42,655 nucleotides of DNA from an uncultured Bacteroidia bacterium (GTDB taxonomy: Bacteria > Bacteroidota > Bacteroidia > Bacteroidales > UBA932): assembly GCA_902785065.1 (NCBI GenBank), contig CACZXH010000006.1, forward strand, positions 1-42,655, given 5' to 3'. Below the pieces are notes generated by a model. The model was given only the letters and a program-made list of their open reading frames with translations, searched no databases and had not been told where the DNA came from. The position numbers and the translations under genes were made by a program. Each line of letters begins with the position of its first letter. The stretch's first letter is position 1. Below, in pieces: positions 26,197 through 35,214 of the stretch.

Positions 26197-27450
26197 TTAG
26201 TCCTGGATCGCGGCGATGCCGGGGAGGATCTTGCCTTCGATGGCTTCGAGCATGGCGCCGCCGCCGGTGGAGACGTAGGAAACCTTGTCGGCATAACCCA
26301 TCTGGGTCACGGCTGCGACAGAGTCACCGCCGCCGACGAGGGTGTATGCGCCCTGCGCGGTAGCATCGGCGAGATCCTGGGCGATCTGCAGGGTACCCTT
26401 CGCGAAGTTCGGGAGCTCGAACACGCCCACGGGACCGTTCCAGAGGATGGTCTTGGAGGCGAGGATGATCTTGCGCCAGTTCTCGAGGGAAGCCGGGCTG
26501 GCGTCCATGCCTTCCCACTCGTCCGGAATGTTGTAGATATCAAAGATCTGACGGGGCGTATCGTTGTCGAAAGCCTGGCCGCAGACGGTCGCGACGGAGA
26601 GGGAGACGTTCACGCCCTTTTCCTTCGCGGTGTTCAGGATCTCGAGGGCATCCGGCATGAGGTCATCCTCGTGCAGGGACTGGCCGATGTGGCCGCCGAG
26701 GGCCTTGATGAAGGTATAACCCATACCGCCGCCGATAATGAGGTTGTCCACCTTGCCGACGAGGTTCTTCAGGACCGCGAGCTTGGAGGAGACCTTGGAG
26801 CCGCCGATGATGGCGGTCAGCGGACGCTGGGCGTTCTTCAGGACGTTGTCGATGGCCTTGATCTCGCCTTCCATCAGGTAGCCGAACATCTTGTCGTTCG
26901 GGAAGTATTCGGCGATGAGGGCGGTGGAGCCGTGGGCGCGGTGGGCCGTGCCGAAAGCATCGTTCACGTAGCAGTCGGCGTAGGAGGCGAGCTTCTTGAC
27001 GAAAGCCTTCTGGGACTCCTTGACGGCCTTCTTGGCGGCCTTCTTCTCGTCCTCGGAAGCATCCTCGGCGAGGCCGCGCGGCTTGCCTTCTTCCTCGGCG
27101 TAGAAGCGGAGGTTCTCGAGGAGGAGAGCCTCACCCGGCTTCAGGGCCGCAGCCTGCTCGTCCGCCTTCTGGCAGTCGGCGGCGAACTGGACGGGAACGC
27201 CCAGGCACTCGGACACGTGGTCCACGATGTGGCTCAGGGAGAACTTCGGATCCACCTTCTTGGGACGTCCGAGGTGGGACATGATGATGACGGCGCCGCC
27301 CTTCTCGAGGATCTTCTTGAGGGTAGGCATGGCCCGGCGGATGCGGGTGTCGTCGGTGATGTTGAAGTTCTCGTCGAGGGGAACGTTGAAGTCGACTCTC
27401 ACGATGGCCTTCTTGCCGGTGAAGTCATAACTGTCGATGAACTGTTGCAT
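26197..27450 (-). CDS. pgk: Phosphoglycerate kinase
   Basis: A protein of 417 residues catalysing the reversible ATP-forming step 1,3-bisphosphoglycerate to 3-phosphoglycerate in glycolysis. N-domain: [14 protein letters not shown] (substrate site), MSHLGRPK and ENLRFY. C-domain: [27 protein letters not shown] and GGGDSVAAV (nucleotide site). The start at 27450 ([10 protein letters not shown]) matches the family; an earlier in-frame ATG at 27495 would lie upstream of a -7 box. An internal stretch rich in lysine and glutamate (near [15 protein letters not shown]) is a Bacteroidota-type insertion. Confidence 0.96.
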   Translation of the reverse strand: MQQFIDSYDFTGKKAIVRVDFNVPLDENFNITDDTRIRRAMPTLKKILEKGGAVIIMSHLGRPKKVDPKFSLSHIVDHVSECLGVPVQFAADCQKADEQAAALKPGEALLLENLRFYAEEEGKPRGLAEDASEDEKKAAKKAVKESQKAFVKKLASYADCYVNDAFGTAHRAHGSTALIAEYFPNDKMFGYLMEGEIKAIDNVLKNAQRPLTAIIGGSKVSSKLAVLKNLVGKVDNLIIGGGMGYTFIKALGGHIGQSLHEDDLMPDALEILNTAKEKGVNVSLSVATVCGQAFDNDTPRQIFDIYNIPDEWEGMDASPASLENWRKIILASKTILWNGPVGVFELPNFAKGTLQIAQDLADATAQGAYTLVGGGDSVAAVTQMGYADKVSYVSTGGGAMLEAIEGKILPGIAAIQD

Positions 27451-27483
27451 ATCAGATATTAGAGTTAAGAATTTTCCAGTCCA

Positions 27484-27491
27484 CAAATTTA
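27484..27491 (-). promoter_or_regulatory. -7 box (TAAATTTG) of pgk
   Basis: Minus-strand TAAATTTG, 34 bases before the pgk start at 27450; the -33 region is imperfect. Confidence 0.5.
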
Positions 27492-27504
27492 ACAATTATT
27501 TCCG

Positions 27505-27512
27505 TATCTTTG
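27505..27512 (+). promoter_or_regulatory. -7 box (TATCTTTG) of the RlmI-like gene
   Basis: TATCTTTG divergent from the pgk box, followed by a REP-like repeat (27530-27555) in the leader before the methyltransferase start. Confidence 0.6.
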
Positions 27513-27529
27513 CACAAAAGGAGCGGAAG

Positions 27530-27555
27530 AGATTTCTCGACAAGCTCGAAATGAC
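27530..27555 (-). repeat. REP-like palindromic repeat, GTCATTTCGAGC type
   Basis: On the minus strand it reads GTCATTTCGAGCTTGTCGAG and then AAATCT, nearly identical to the copy at 4739. On the plus strand its last bases contain an ATG (27551) in frame with the methyltransferase, so the repeat offers an extra start codon. Confidence 0.85.
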
Positions 27556-27562
27556 AACAGCC

Positions 27563-28552
27563 ATGACCATCGAATACCCTGCGGAATACTGGAAAGACTA
27601 CGAACTGATCGACTCGGGACGCGGTGAGAAACTGGAGCGCTTCGGCAAGTACGTGCTCCGGCGCCCGGAGCCGAAGGCCCTGTGGGCGCCGTCGCTCCCG
27701 GAAAGCGAGTGGAAGCGCCAGAGCCACGTGGTCTTTCGGCCCGGCGCCGGTTTCGGCAAGGCCGGCAAAGAGGACAGCGGCACCTGGGAGAAGGTCCGCA
27801 AGATGGACGACCAGTGGAGCATCGCCTACAACGGCGCCCAGGACCCGGAGACGCATGCCGCCTCGGACCTGCACATCGCCCTGCGCCTCGGCCTCACCTC
27901 CTTCAAGCACGTGGGTGTGTTCCCCGAGCAGGCGCCCAACTGGGAGTTCATCTACCGGGAGACGCTGCGCCTGGGCCGCATCTGCAAGGCGAACGGGATG
28001 GGCGCACCGAAGGTGCTGAACCTGTTCGCCTACACGGGCGCCGCCTCACTGGCAGCCAAGGCCGCGGGCGCCGACGTCACGCACCTCGATTCCGTGCGCC
28101 AGGTCGTCACCTGGGCGCGTGAGAATATGGAGCGCAGCGGCCTGGACGGCGTGCGCTGGGTGGTGGAAGATGCCTTGAAGTTCGCGAAACGCGAAGCCAA
28201 GCGGGGCAACCGCTACCAGGGGATCATCCTGGACCCGCCCGCCTATGGACATGGGCCGGACGGGGAGAAATGGAAACTGGACGAACTCCTGTTCGACCTC
28301 CTGAAGAACGTCGCGCAAATCCTTTCCCCGCGTGACTCTTTCATGGTCCTGAACCTTTATTCGAACGGCTACTCCGCGATGCTGGGCGAGACGACCGTCC
28401 GCGAAGCCTTCGGCCTCCGGCCCGAAGCCGGCTTCACGGCCGTCCCCGGCCACGATGGTGCTTTCCTCGCCCTCGAAAGCGGCGAGCTCGCCCTCCGCGA
28501 CACCTTCGGCAAGGTTCTGCCGCTGAGCATCTTCGTCCGGCTGAAGCGGTAA
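27563..28552 (+). CDS. RlmI-like class I SAM-dependent RNA methyltransferase
   Basis: A protein of 329 residues (COG1092/RlmI type). It starts MTIEYPAEYWKDYELIDSG, as Bacteroidota relatives do; ATG 27551 would add four residues from a REP-like repeat. The Rossmann domain has VLNLFAYTGAASLAAKAAGA (SAM loop) and HLDSVRQVVTWARENMERSG, and the catalytic-type motif is ILDPPAYGHGP. Relatives methylate cytosine or guanine in rRNA; the target base is not evident. A strong terminator follows at 28579. Confidence 0.88.
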   Translation: MTIEYPAEYWKDYELIDSGRGEKLERFGKYVLRRPEPKALWAPSLPESEWKRQSHVVFRPGAGFGKAGKEDSGTWEKVRKMDDQWSIAYNGAQDPETHAASDLHIALRLGLTSFKHVGVFPEQAPNWEFIYRETLRLGRICKANGMGAPKVLNLFAYTGAASLAAKAAGADVTHLDSVRQVVTWARENMERSGLDGVRWVVEDALKFAKREAKRGNRYQGIILDPPAYGHGPDGEKWKLDELLFDLLKNVAQILSPRDSFMVLNLYSNGYSAMLGETTVREAFGLRPEAGFTAVPGHDGAFLALESGELALRDTFGKVLPLSIFVRLKR

Positions 28553-28578
28553 GTCCGGATCGAATCGGCTTTTCTTCA

Positions 28579-28610
28579 CGTGCGGGCACATACGCCCGCA
28601 CGTTTTTTTT
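28579..28610 (+). terminator. Intrinsic terminator after the RlmI-like gene
   Basis: A 9-bp perfect GC-rich stem CGTGCGGGC (28579-28587) / GCCCGCACG (28594-28602), loop ACATAC, followed by eight T. The T-run supplies the TTTG -33 box of the next promoter. Confidence 0.9.
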
Positions 28611-28639
28611 GTACTTTGTTCCGTAAAGCATTATCTTTG
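28608..28639 (+). promoter_or_regulatory. Bacteroidota promoter of lgt
   Basis: TTTG (28608-28611), exactly 20 bases, TATCTTTG (28632-28639), 33 bases before the ATG at 28673. The -33 box is the end of the preceding terminator's T-tract. Confidence 0.85.
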
Positions 28640-28672
28640 TAGATTCCTATCAAAAAGGGATTTGTAACATAG

Positions 28673-29560
28673 ATGCTTATGCGTGAACTAGTCGTCCATT
28701 GGCACGTCGATCCGGCCATCCTGCATATCGGTAATTTCGAACTCCGCTGGTACTCGCTCCTGTTCGTGAGCGGGTTCATCCTGGGCTGGTTTATTTTCAA
28801 GTGGTTCTTCCAGCGTGAGAAGATCGACACGAAACTCCTGGATCCGCTGCTGTACACCCTGCTGATCTGCACCATCGTGGGCGCCCGTCTCGGGCACTGC
28901 CTGTTCTATCAGCCGGATTACTACCTGGGCAGCTGGCAGGGCTTCTGGGAGATCTTCATGCCCTGGAAGGGCGGCCTCGCCAGCCACGGCGGCACCATCG
29001 CCCTGATCCTCGGGATGTGGTGGTTCGCGAACCACTACGGGAAGAAGCACGATTTCGACTTCGTGTGGCTGCTGGACCACCTGGCTATCGCGGTGGCCTT
29101 CGCCGGCGCCTTCATCCGCTTCGGCAACCTGTTCAACTCCGAGATCTACGGCGATGTGACCAACCTGCCCTGGGGCTTCGTCTTCGAGCTTCGCGGCGAG
29201 ACGGAACCCAAGCATCCGACGCAGCTCTACGAAGGTTTCACCTACCTCCTGTTGGGTTTCGCCCTCATCGGCCTGTACTGGAAGAAACTGGACCAGATGC
29301 TCCGCGGGCAGTTCATCGGCATTTTCCTCATCGTGTGCTTCGGCAGCCGCTTCCTCATCGAGTTCATCAAGGAGCCGCAGGTGGAATTCGAGCAGACGAT
29401 GGCCTTGAATATGGGCCAGCTCCTGTCCATCCCGTTCATCCTGCTGGGCATATTCTTCCTCGTGTGGGCGTACAAGAAACGGATGCCCGCCCGGGCGGTC
29501 CATCCGGAGCCGCAAAAGCCCAAGAAAGAGGCTACGCACTACGCGAAGCCCCTGGCCTAA
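28673..29560 (+). CDS. lgt: Prolipoprotein diacylglyceryl transferase
   Basis: A protein of 295 residues with about seven helices that moves diacylglycerol from phosphatidylglycerol to the lipobox cysteine of prolipoproteins, the first step of lipoprotein maturation. Family motifs are WYSLLFVSGFILGW, GARLGHCLFYQP, KGGLASHGGTIA (conserved His) and FIRFGNLFNSEIYGD, followed by HPTQLYEG (conserved). A second ATG two codons later (28679) is possible. Lipoproteins in this window that would depend on it include the GldH-like and HlyD-like proteins. Confidence 0.95.
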   Translation: MLMRELVVHWHVDPAILHIGNFELRWYSLLFVSGFILGWFIFKWFFQREKIDTKLLDPLLYTLLICTIVGARLGHCLFYQPDYYLGSWQGFWEIFMPWKGGLASHGGTIALILGMWWFANHYGKKHDFDFVWLLDHLAIAVAFAGAFIRFGNLFNSEIYGDVTNLPWGFVFELRGETEPKHPTQLYEGFTYLLLGFALIGLYWKKLDQMLRGQFIGIFLIVCFGSRFLIEFIKEPQVEFEQTMALNMGQLLSIPFILLGIFFLVWAYKKRMPARAVHPEPQKPKKEATHYAKPLA

Positions 29561-29582
29561 TCGATTATCAGTTAGTTAGCAT

Positions 29583-31103
29583 ATGTATTTGAAACGATTT
29601 GCCCTCCTCGCCGCAAGCGCCTTCCTGGCGTTTCCGGCGTTGGCGCAGTATCAGGACGCGGCCCCGCAGTCAGAGGCAGGGAAGGTCGTCCTCACGCTGG
29701 AGGACGCCCTGAAAGTCGCCCTCAGCGAAAACACATCCGTGAAGGTCGCGGATATGGAGATCGAGCGGCAGCAGTATGCCCGCAAGGGCTCGTATGCAGC
29801 CTTGCTCCCGCAGGTGAGCGCCTCCGGCATGTACAGTTACGCCCTCAAGAAACAGAAAGTCTACTTCGGCTCCGACAAGAAGGACGATGATGGAGAAGGC
29901 TCCTCGGGCGGTGGCGGCATGGCCGGCATGATGGCCTCCCTGATGAACCCCATCATGTATTACATCCAGCAGCTCTACGACGGAACCGGTATCCCGTTCG
30001 TCCCGTATGTGGACCCGGATGCGGGCAAGGAGGGCGGCGGATCCTCCGAGCCGATGGAAATGGGCCGTACCCATTCGGTCACCTTCGGTCTCAGCGCGCA
30101 GATGCCGCTGGTCAACTTCCAGCTCTGGGAGAGCCTCCGGCTCACCGGCGACCAGGTGGAACTGGCCGTGGAGCAGGCGCGCGAGTCCCGCCTCGGGACG
30201 GTCGCGTCCGTGAAACAGGCCTTCTACGGCATCCTTTTCGCGAAAGAGGCTTACAAGGTGTACAATTCCGTCTATGAGAATGCGGTGGAGAACTTCCGCC
30301 TCACCGAGATGCGCTACAACGCGGCGAAGGCGTCCGAACTGGACCTGACCCGCGCGAAGGCCAATGTGGCCGCCGCCATTCCGAACCTGTACAACGCGGA
30401 GAACTCCGTGGAGCTGGCCCTGTGGCAGCTCAAGGCCGTGATGGGCGTGGACTTGGACCGGATCATCGACATTGCCGGCACCCTGGAAGAATATGCCGGC
30501 CAGATGTTCAGTGACATCGCCGAGGGCGAGCGCGCCTCGCTGGACGGCAACTCGCAGCTCCGCCAGCTCGCCCAGCAGGCCGAGATGCTTTCCCGGCAGA
30601 TCCGGATGCAGCAGTACGCCTACCTCCCGACCCTCGCGCTCACCTTCTCCTACTCTTACCTGACCCAGAGTGATATCTTCAACCTGAGCCAGTGGAAGTG
30701 GTTCCCGTCCTCGACGGTCGGCCTGAGCCTGTCCATCCCCATTTTCTCCGGCGGCCAGCGCTACCACGCCATCAAGCAGACGCGCGTCCAGGCCGACGAA
30801 CTCGACCTTCAGCGGGAGAACGCCGAACGCCAGCTCCGCATCGGCATCCGCCAGAGCCTCGGCACCATGGACACGGCCATGCGGACCTATGACGCCTCGA
30901 AGGAGGCCCTCACCTCCGCGGAGAAGGCTTACGACATCGCCGTCAAGTCCTATCAGCTCGGCAAGAGCACCCTGACGGACCTGAACAACGTGGAACTCAC
31001 GCTCACCCAGTCCCGTCTCGCCGTCTCCCAGGCCATTTACAACTTCGTCATCGCGAAGGCCGGCCTGGAACAGACCCTCGGTTATGATTTTAACGCGAAT
31101 TAA
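29583..31103 (+). CDS. TolC-family outer-membrane efflux protein
   Basis: A protein of 506 residues with a signal peptide (MYLKRFALLAASAFLAFPALAQ). It has the duplicated TolC/OEP pattern of long coiled-coil helices: LEDALKVALSENTSVKVADMEIERQ and, in the second repeat, YDASKEALTSAEKAYDIAVKSYQLG. It forms the outer-membrane tunnel of a tripartite efflux or secretion pump. A glycine- and methionine-rich insert (about 103-160) lies before the first repeat is complete. It is the first gene of an operon with the adaptor at 31108 and the RND transporter at 32158. Confidence 0.92.
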   Translation: MYLKRFALLAASAFLAFPALAQYQDAAPQSEAGKVVLTLEDALKVALSENTSVKVADMEIERQQYARKGSYAALLPQVSASGMYSYALKKQKVYFGSDKKDDDGEGSSGGGGMAGMMASLMNPIMYYIQQLYDGTGIPFVPYVDPDAGKEGGGSSEPMEMGRTHSVTFGLSAQMPLVNFQLWESLRLTGDQVELAVEQARESRLGTVASVKQAFYGILFAKEAYKVYNSVYENAVENFRLTEMRYNAAKASELDLTRAKANVAAAIPNLYNAENSVELALWQLKAVMGVDLDRIIDIAGTLEEYAGQMFSDIAEGERASLDGNSQLRQLAQQAEMLSRQIRMQQYAYLPTLALTFSYSYLTQSDIFNLSQWKWFPSSTVGLSLSIPIFSGGQRYHAIKQTRVQADELDLQRENAERQLRIGIRQSLGTMDTAMRTYDASKEALTSAEKAYDIAVKSYQLGKSTLTDLNNVELTLTQSRLAVSQAIYNFVIAKAGLEQTLGYDFNAN

Positions 31104-31107
31104 CAAT

Positions 31108-32145
31108 ATGAACTGCAGAATCATCCTTCCCGTCCTGGCCGCCCTGGCCGTGGCCTCCTGCGGCAGCAGGGGCGGTAACCAGCAGCAACCGGGTCCCGGC
31201 GCCCCCGGTGTCCAGGCCAACGTCACTCCCTCCGTCGAGGTGGTCACCGCCACCGCCCGGGACGTCGCCCAGGAAAGCACCTATTCCTCCTCCGTGGAGG
31301 CTTACGCCACCAACAACATCATGCCCCAGACCGGCGCCCGCATCCGCAAGATCAACGTGGAAGTGGGGGACTATGTCGCGAAGGGCCAGGTCCTCGCCGA
31401 AATGGACCGCCTCCAGCTGGAACAGCTTGAGCTCCAGATCCAGAACGACGAGATCGAGTACGCCCGCCTGAAGGGCCTCTATGAGGAAGGCGGCGTGTCC
31501 CAGTCCGACTTCGAGGCCGCCGAGCTCGGCTACAAGGTCCGCAAGACCAACTATCAGAACCTCCTGGAGAACACCATCCTCCGGAGCCCCATCAACGGCT
31601 TCGTGACCGCCCGCAACTTCGACGTGGGCGATATGTTCGCGATGAGCGCCCCGCTGTTCACCGTCCAGCAGGTGGTTCCGGTGAAGCTCCTCGTGGGCAT
31701 CTCCGAAAACGAGTATACGAAGGTGAAGAAGGGCGACACCGTCTCCATCACCGTGGACGCCCTCCCGGGCCGTTCCTTCACCGGCCGGGTGAACCGCCTG
31801 TATCCTACCATCAACGCCGCTACCCATACGTTCAACGCGGAAGTAATCGTCCAGAACGCTGACCGCGCCCTGCGGCCGGGCATGTTCGCCCGCGTGACCG
31901 TGAACTTCGGCACCAACCACCGCATCGTGCTGCCCGACCGCTGCATTGTCAAGCAGGAAGGCACCGGCCAGCGGTTCGTCTACCTGCTGAACCCCGATGA
32001 TACCGTCAGCTACATTCCCGTGACCATCGGCCGCCACATCGGCGCCGAGTATGAGATCGTAGACGGTGTCGCCGAAGGGGCGACGGTCGTGAGCAAGGGA
32101 CAGGCCACCCTCAAGGATGGCGTCAAGGTCGTGGTCCTCAACTAA
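31108..32145 (+). CDS. RND efflux periplasmic adaptor (HlyD/MFP family) lipoprotein
   Basis: A protein of 345 residues whose signal ends in a lipobox (LAVASC), so it is anchored by lipid. A lipoyl/biotinyl-like domain (ARIRKINVEVGDYVAKGQVLAEMD) is followed by a helical hairpin (LEEL-type region around 100-135), the second lipoyl half (ILRSPINGFVTARNFDVGDMF) and beta-barrel domains (GDTVSITVDALPGRSFTGRV). It joins the RND pump to TolC. The first ATG in frame (31084) lies inside the end of the TolC gene, so 31108 is preferred. Confidence 0.9.
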   Translation: MNCRIILPVLAALAVASCGSRGGNQQQPGPGAPGVQANVTPSVEVVTATARDVAQESTYSSSVEAYATNNIMPQTGARIRKINVEVGDYVAKGQVLAEMDRLQLEQLELQIQNDEIEYARLKGLYEEGGVSQSDFEAAELGYKVRKTNYQNLLENTILRSPINGFVTARNFDVGDMFAMSAPLFTVQQVVPVKLLVGISENEYTKVKKGDTVSITVDALPGRSFTGRVNRLYPTINAATHTFNAEVIVQNADRALRPGMFARVTVNFGTNHRIVLPDRCIVKQEGTGQRFVYLLNPDDTVSYIPVTIGRHIGAEYEIVDGVAEGATVVSKGQATLKDGVKVVVLN

Positions 32146-32157
32146 GCCGGAAGCCCC

Positions 32158-33633
32158 ATGAGCATCTACAGGACATCCGTCAACCATCCGGTCACGACCG
32201 CCCTTATCTTCGTGGCGTTCGCGATCCTGGGCCTTTTCTCCCTGACGCGGCTGCCGGTGGACAACTTCCCGGACGTGGAGTCCAACGTCATCATGGTGAT
32301 GTCGTCCTACCCGGGCGCCAGCGCCGAGGACGTCGAGAACAACCTCACGAAGGTCCTCGAGAACTCCCTGAACGGCGTAGCGAACCTCAAGGACATCACG
32401 TCCAACTCCCGGGAGAACATCTCCGTCCTCACCCTCGAGTTCGAGTACGGCACCGACATCGAAGTCGCGACGAATGACGTCCGGGACAAGCTGTCGATGG
32501 CCAGCCAGACCCTCCCGGACGGCGCTTCCTCGCCGACCATTTTCAAGTTCAGCGCGGACGACATGCCCATTATGATCATGTCGGCCACCGCGAACCAGAG
32601 CGTCTCCGCCCTCGACAAGATCCTGGACGAGCGCGTTGCGACGCCGCTGGCCCGCGTCACCGGCGTGGGTACGGTTTCCGTGAACGGCGCCCCGCAGCGC
32701 GAGATCCACGTCTACTGCGACCCGAACAAGCTGGAGGCCTACGGCCTGTCCATCGCCTCCATCTCCCAGGTCATCGCGGCTGAGAACCGGAACGTCCCTT
32801 CCGGCAGCATCGACATCGGCTCCGACACCTACACCCTCCGCATCAAGAAGGAGTTCCAGGACCCCTCCGAGCTGGAAAACATCGTTCTCGGTAACGTGAA
32901 CGGGGGCGTGATCTACCTCCGGGACGTCGCCCGCGTGACCGACGGCCTCGAAGAGAAGTCGCAGGAATCCTACACGAACGGCGTCCGCGGCGCGCAGATC
33001 ATCATCCAGAAGCAGTCCGGCTACAACACCGTGAACGTGATCCGGGGCGTCAAGAAGGAACTGGCCAAGCTGCAGCGCAACCTGCCGTCCGACATCAAGA
33101 TCACCCCGGTCGTCGACTCTTCCGACAACATCCTCCGCACCATCAGCTCCCTGAAGGAGACGATCCTCATCACGTTCCTCGTGGTGATGCTCATCGTGTA
33201 CATCTTCCTGGGCCGGTGGAAGGGAACCCTGATCGTCGTGCTGTCCATCCCGATCGCCCTCCTGGCTTCGCTGATGTACCTCTTCGCGACGGGCAACACC
33301 CTGAACATCATCTCGATGTCCGCCCTGTCCATCGCCATCGGCATGGTCGTGGACGATGCCATCGTCGTCCTGGAGAACGTGACGACGCACCTGGAAAGGG
33401 GCGAGAAACCCAAGGAGGCCGCCGTCCACGGCACCGCCGAGGTGGGCATCTCCGTCATCGCCTCCACCCTCACGATGCTGTGCGTGTTCCTCCCGCTGAC
33501 CATGATCTCCGGCATGGCCGGCATCATGTTCAAGCAGCTGGGCTGGATCGTGTCCATCATCATGATCGTGTCCACGACCGCCGCCCTCACCCTCGTCCCG
33601 ATGCTGCCGTCTCCCGCGGATACTCCCGGATGA
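32158..33633 (+). CDS. RND efflux transporter, N-terminal half (gene split by frameshift)
   Basis: The 491-residue frame holds the first repeat of an HAE1-type RND pump: helix 1 (PVTTALIFVAFAILGLFSL), a porter region with ASAEDVENNLTKVLENSL, then five helices with GMVVDDAIVVLENV, which includes the paired aspartates of the proton relay. It ends just after helix 6 (LTLVPML) with PSPADTPG and a TGA at 33631-33633. A one-base loss near 33610 explains the break. The stop overlaps ATG 33630 of the second half (ATGA), so a two-polypeptide pump is also conceivable. Confidence 0.8.
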   Translation: MSIYRTSVNHPVTTALIFVAFAILGLFSLTRLPVDNFPDVESNVIMVMSSYPGASAEDVENNLTKVLENSLNGVANLKDITSNSRENISVLTLEFEYGTDIEVATNDVRDKLSMASQTLPDGASSPTIFKFSADDMPIMIMSATANQSVSALDKILDERVATPLARVTGVGTVSVNGAPQREIHVYCDPNKLEAYGLSIASISQVIAAENRNVPSGSIDIGSDTYTLRIKKEFQDPSELENIVLGNVNGGVIYLRDVARVTDGLEEKSQESYTNGVRGAQIIIQKQSGYNTVNVIRGVKKELAKLQRNLPSDIKITPVVDSSDNILRTISSLKETILITFLVVMLIVYIFLGRWKGTLIVVLSIPIALLASLMYLFATGNTLNIISMSALSIAIGMVVDDAIVVLENVTTHLERGEKPKEAAVHGTAEVGISVIASTLTMLCVFLPLTMISGMAGIMFKQLGWIVSIIMIVSTTAALTLVPMLPSPADTPG

Positions 33634-35180
33634 TCGCCTGGTGCATGAACCACAAGCGGATCGTCATGCTGGCGGCGGCCGTCATTTTCGCCGTCGTCAT
33701 CGCCATTTACGTTCCCCGGATGAAGACCGAGTACTTCCCGACGGCGGACCAGGGCCGCATCCAGGTTTCCGTGGAACTGCCCATCGGTACGGCGCAGGAC
33801 GTGACCCGCGACTTGGCGCAGCGCCTCTACGAGAAGATCGTTGCCGACGTGCCCGAGATCAAGGTCCTGAGCTACAACTTCGGCCAGGCCGATTCCCAGA
33901 ACGCCTTTGCATCCATGCGCAACAACGGCACCTACCTGATCTCGATGAATATCAACATCGGGTCGATGGAGGACCGCAAGCGTTCCACCTCCGAAATCGC
34001 CGACCTCATCCGCGAGGACCTCTTGCTTTTCCCGGAGATCAACAAGTCCACTGTCACGGAAGGCGGCATGGGCATGGGCGGACGAAGCGCCGTCCAGTTG
34101 GAGATCTACGGCTATGATTTCGAGAGCACGGAGAATGAAGCCCGGCGCATCCGCGCGAAGATGATGGAGAACCCGATCTTCGTCCAGGCGGTCCTGAGCC
34201 GCGACCAGTACACGCCGGAATACGAGGTCGATTTCGACCGCGAGAAACTGGCGCTCAACGGATTGACCTCCACCACCGCGGCCGCCGCCGTGAGCGCGGC
34301 GATGAGCGGCACCGTGGCATCCTACTATCGCGAGGACGGCGAGGAGTACAATATCCGCGTCCGTTTCGCGCCGGAATTCCGCGAGAGCCTGGAGGACATT
34401 GAGAATATCGTCGTCCACAACGCCATGGGCCGCGGCATCAAGGTGCGCGACCTGGGCGAGGTCGTCGAATCCAAAGTCCCGCCCACCATTACCCGCAAGA
34501 ACCGCGACCGCTATATCACCGTCAGCGGCATGATGGCCCGCGGCCACGCCCTCAGTGAAGGTGTCGACTTCGTCACCTCGCTGATGGAGGCCGAACCGCT
34601 CCCTGCCGAGCTGTCCTGGGACATTGGCGGCGACTATGAAGAGCAGCAGTCCATGTTCTCCGACATGATCCTCCTGATGCTCCTCATCGTCATCCTCGTG
34701 TACATGGTGATGGCCTCCCAGTTCGAGTCCTTCCTGGGCCCGCTGGTGATCATGTTCTCCATCCCGTTCGCCTTCACGGGCGTGGCGCTCGGAAACATGC
34801 TCCACGGGATGGCCGTGGGTGTGATGAGCCTCATCGGTATCATCATCCTCCTGGGTATCGTGGTGAAGAACGGTATCGTGCTTATCGACTATACCATCCT
34901 GTGCCAGGAGCGTGGGATGAGCGTCCGCGAGTCCTCCGTCACCGCCGCCCGGAGCCGTCTCCGCCCGATCCTGATGACCACCCTCACCACCGTCTGCGGC
35001 ATGCTGCCGATGGCCTGGGGCCGGGGCGAAGGCTCCGAGATGTGGAACGGGCTCGGCGTCACCGTGGCCTGGGGCCTTTCCATCTCCACCCTCATCACCC
35101 TCGTCATCATCCCGGTCCTGTACTGCGGTATCACCGAGCACCGCGAGCGCCGCAAGGCCCGCAAGGAACAACGAGGTTAA
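33630..35180 (+). CDS. RND efflux transporter, C-terminal half
   Basis: From ATG 33630 this frame gives 516 residues: helix 7 (MLAAAVIFAVVIAIYVP), the second porter region with DQGRIQVSVELPIGTAQDV, and helices 8-12 including GIVVKNGIVLIDY and MTTLTTVCGMLPMAWG, typical of HAE1. The frame is open upstream and reads VSRGYSR before the ATG, resembling the conserved helix that links helix 6 to helix 7, so the two halves look like one gene with a lost base. The linker is also about 25-30 residues shorter than in typical pumps. Followed by a PG0541-type gene, a common arrangement. Confidence 0.8.
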   Translation: MIAWCMNHKRIVMLAAAVIFAVVIAIYVPRMKTEYFPTADQGRIQVSVELPIGTAQDVTRDLAQRLYEKIVADVPEIKVLSYNFGQADSQNAFASMRNNGTYLISMNINIGSMEDRKRSTSEIADLIREDLLLFPEINKSTVTEGGMGMGGRSAVQLEIYGYDFESTENEARRIRAKMMENPIFVQAVLSRDQYTPEYEVDFDREKLALNGLTSTTAAAAVSAAMSGTVASYYREDGEEYNIRVRFAPEFRESLEDIENIVVHNAMGRGIKVRDLGEVVESKVPPTITRKNRDRYITVSGMMARGHALSEGVDFVTSLMEAEPLPAELSWDIGGDYEEQQSMFSDMILLMLLIVILVYMVMASQFESFLGPLVIMFSIPFAFTGVALGNMLHGMAVGVMSLIGIIILLGIVVKNGIVLIDYTILCQERGMSVRESSVTAARSRLRPILMTTLTTVCGMLPMAWGRGEGSEMWNGLGVTVAWGLSISTLITLVIIPVLYCGITEHRERRKARKEQRG

Positions 35181-35182
35181 CT

Positions 35183-35207
35183 GTCATTTCGAACATGTCG
35201 AGAAATC
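35183..35207 (+). repeat. REP-like palindromic repeat, GTCATTTCGAAC type
   Basis: GTCATTTCGAACATGTCGAG then AAATC, close to the copies at 4739 and 27530. It lies in the 34-base gap between the RND gene and the PG0541-like gene. Confidence 0.85.
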
Positions 35208-35214
35208 CATTGAT

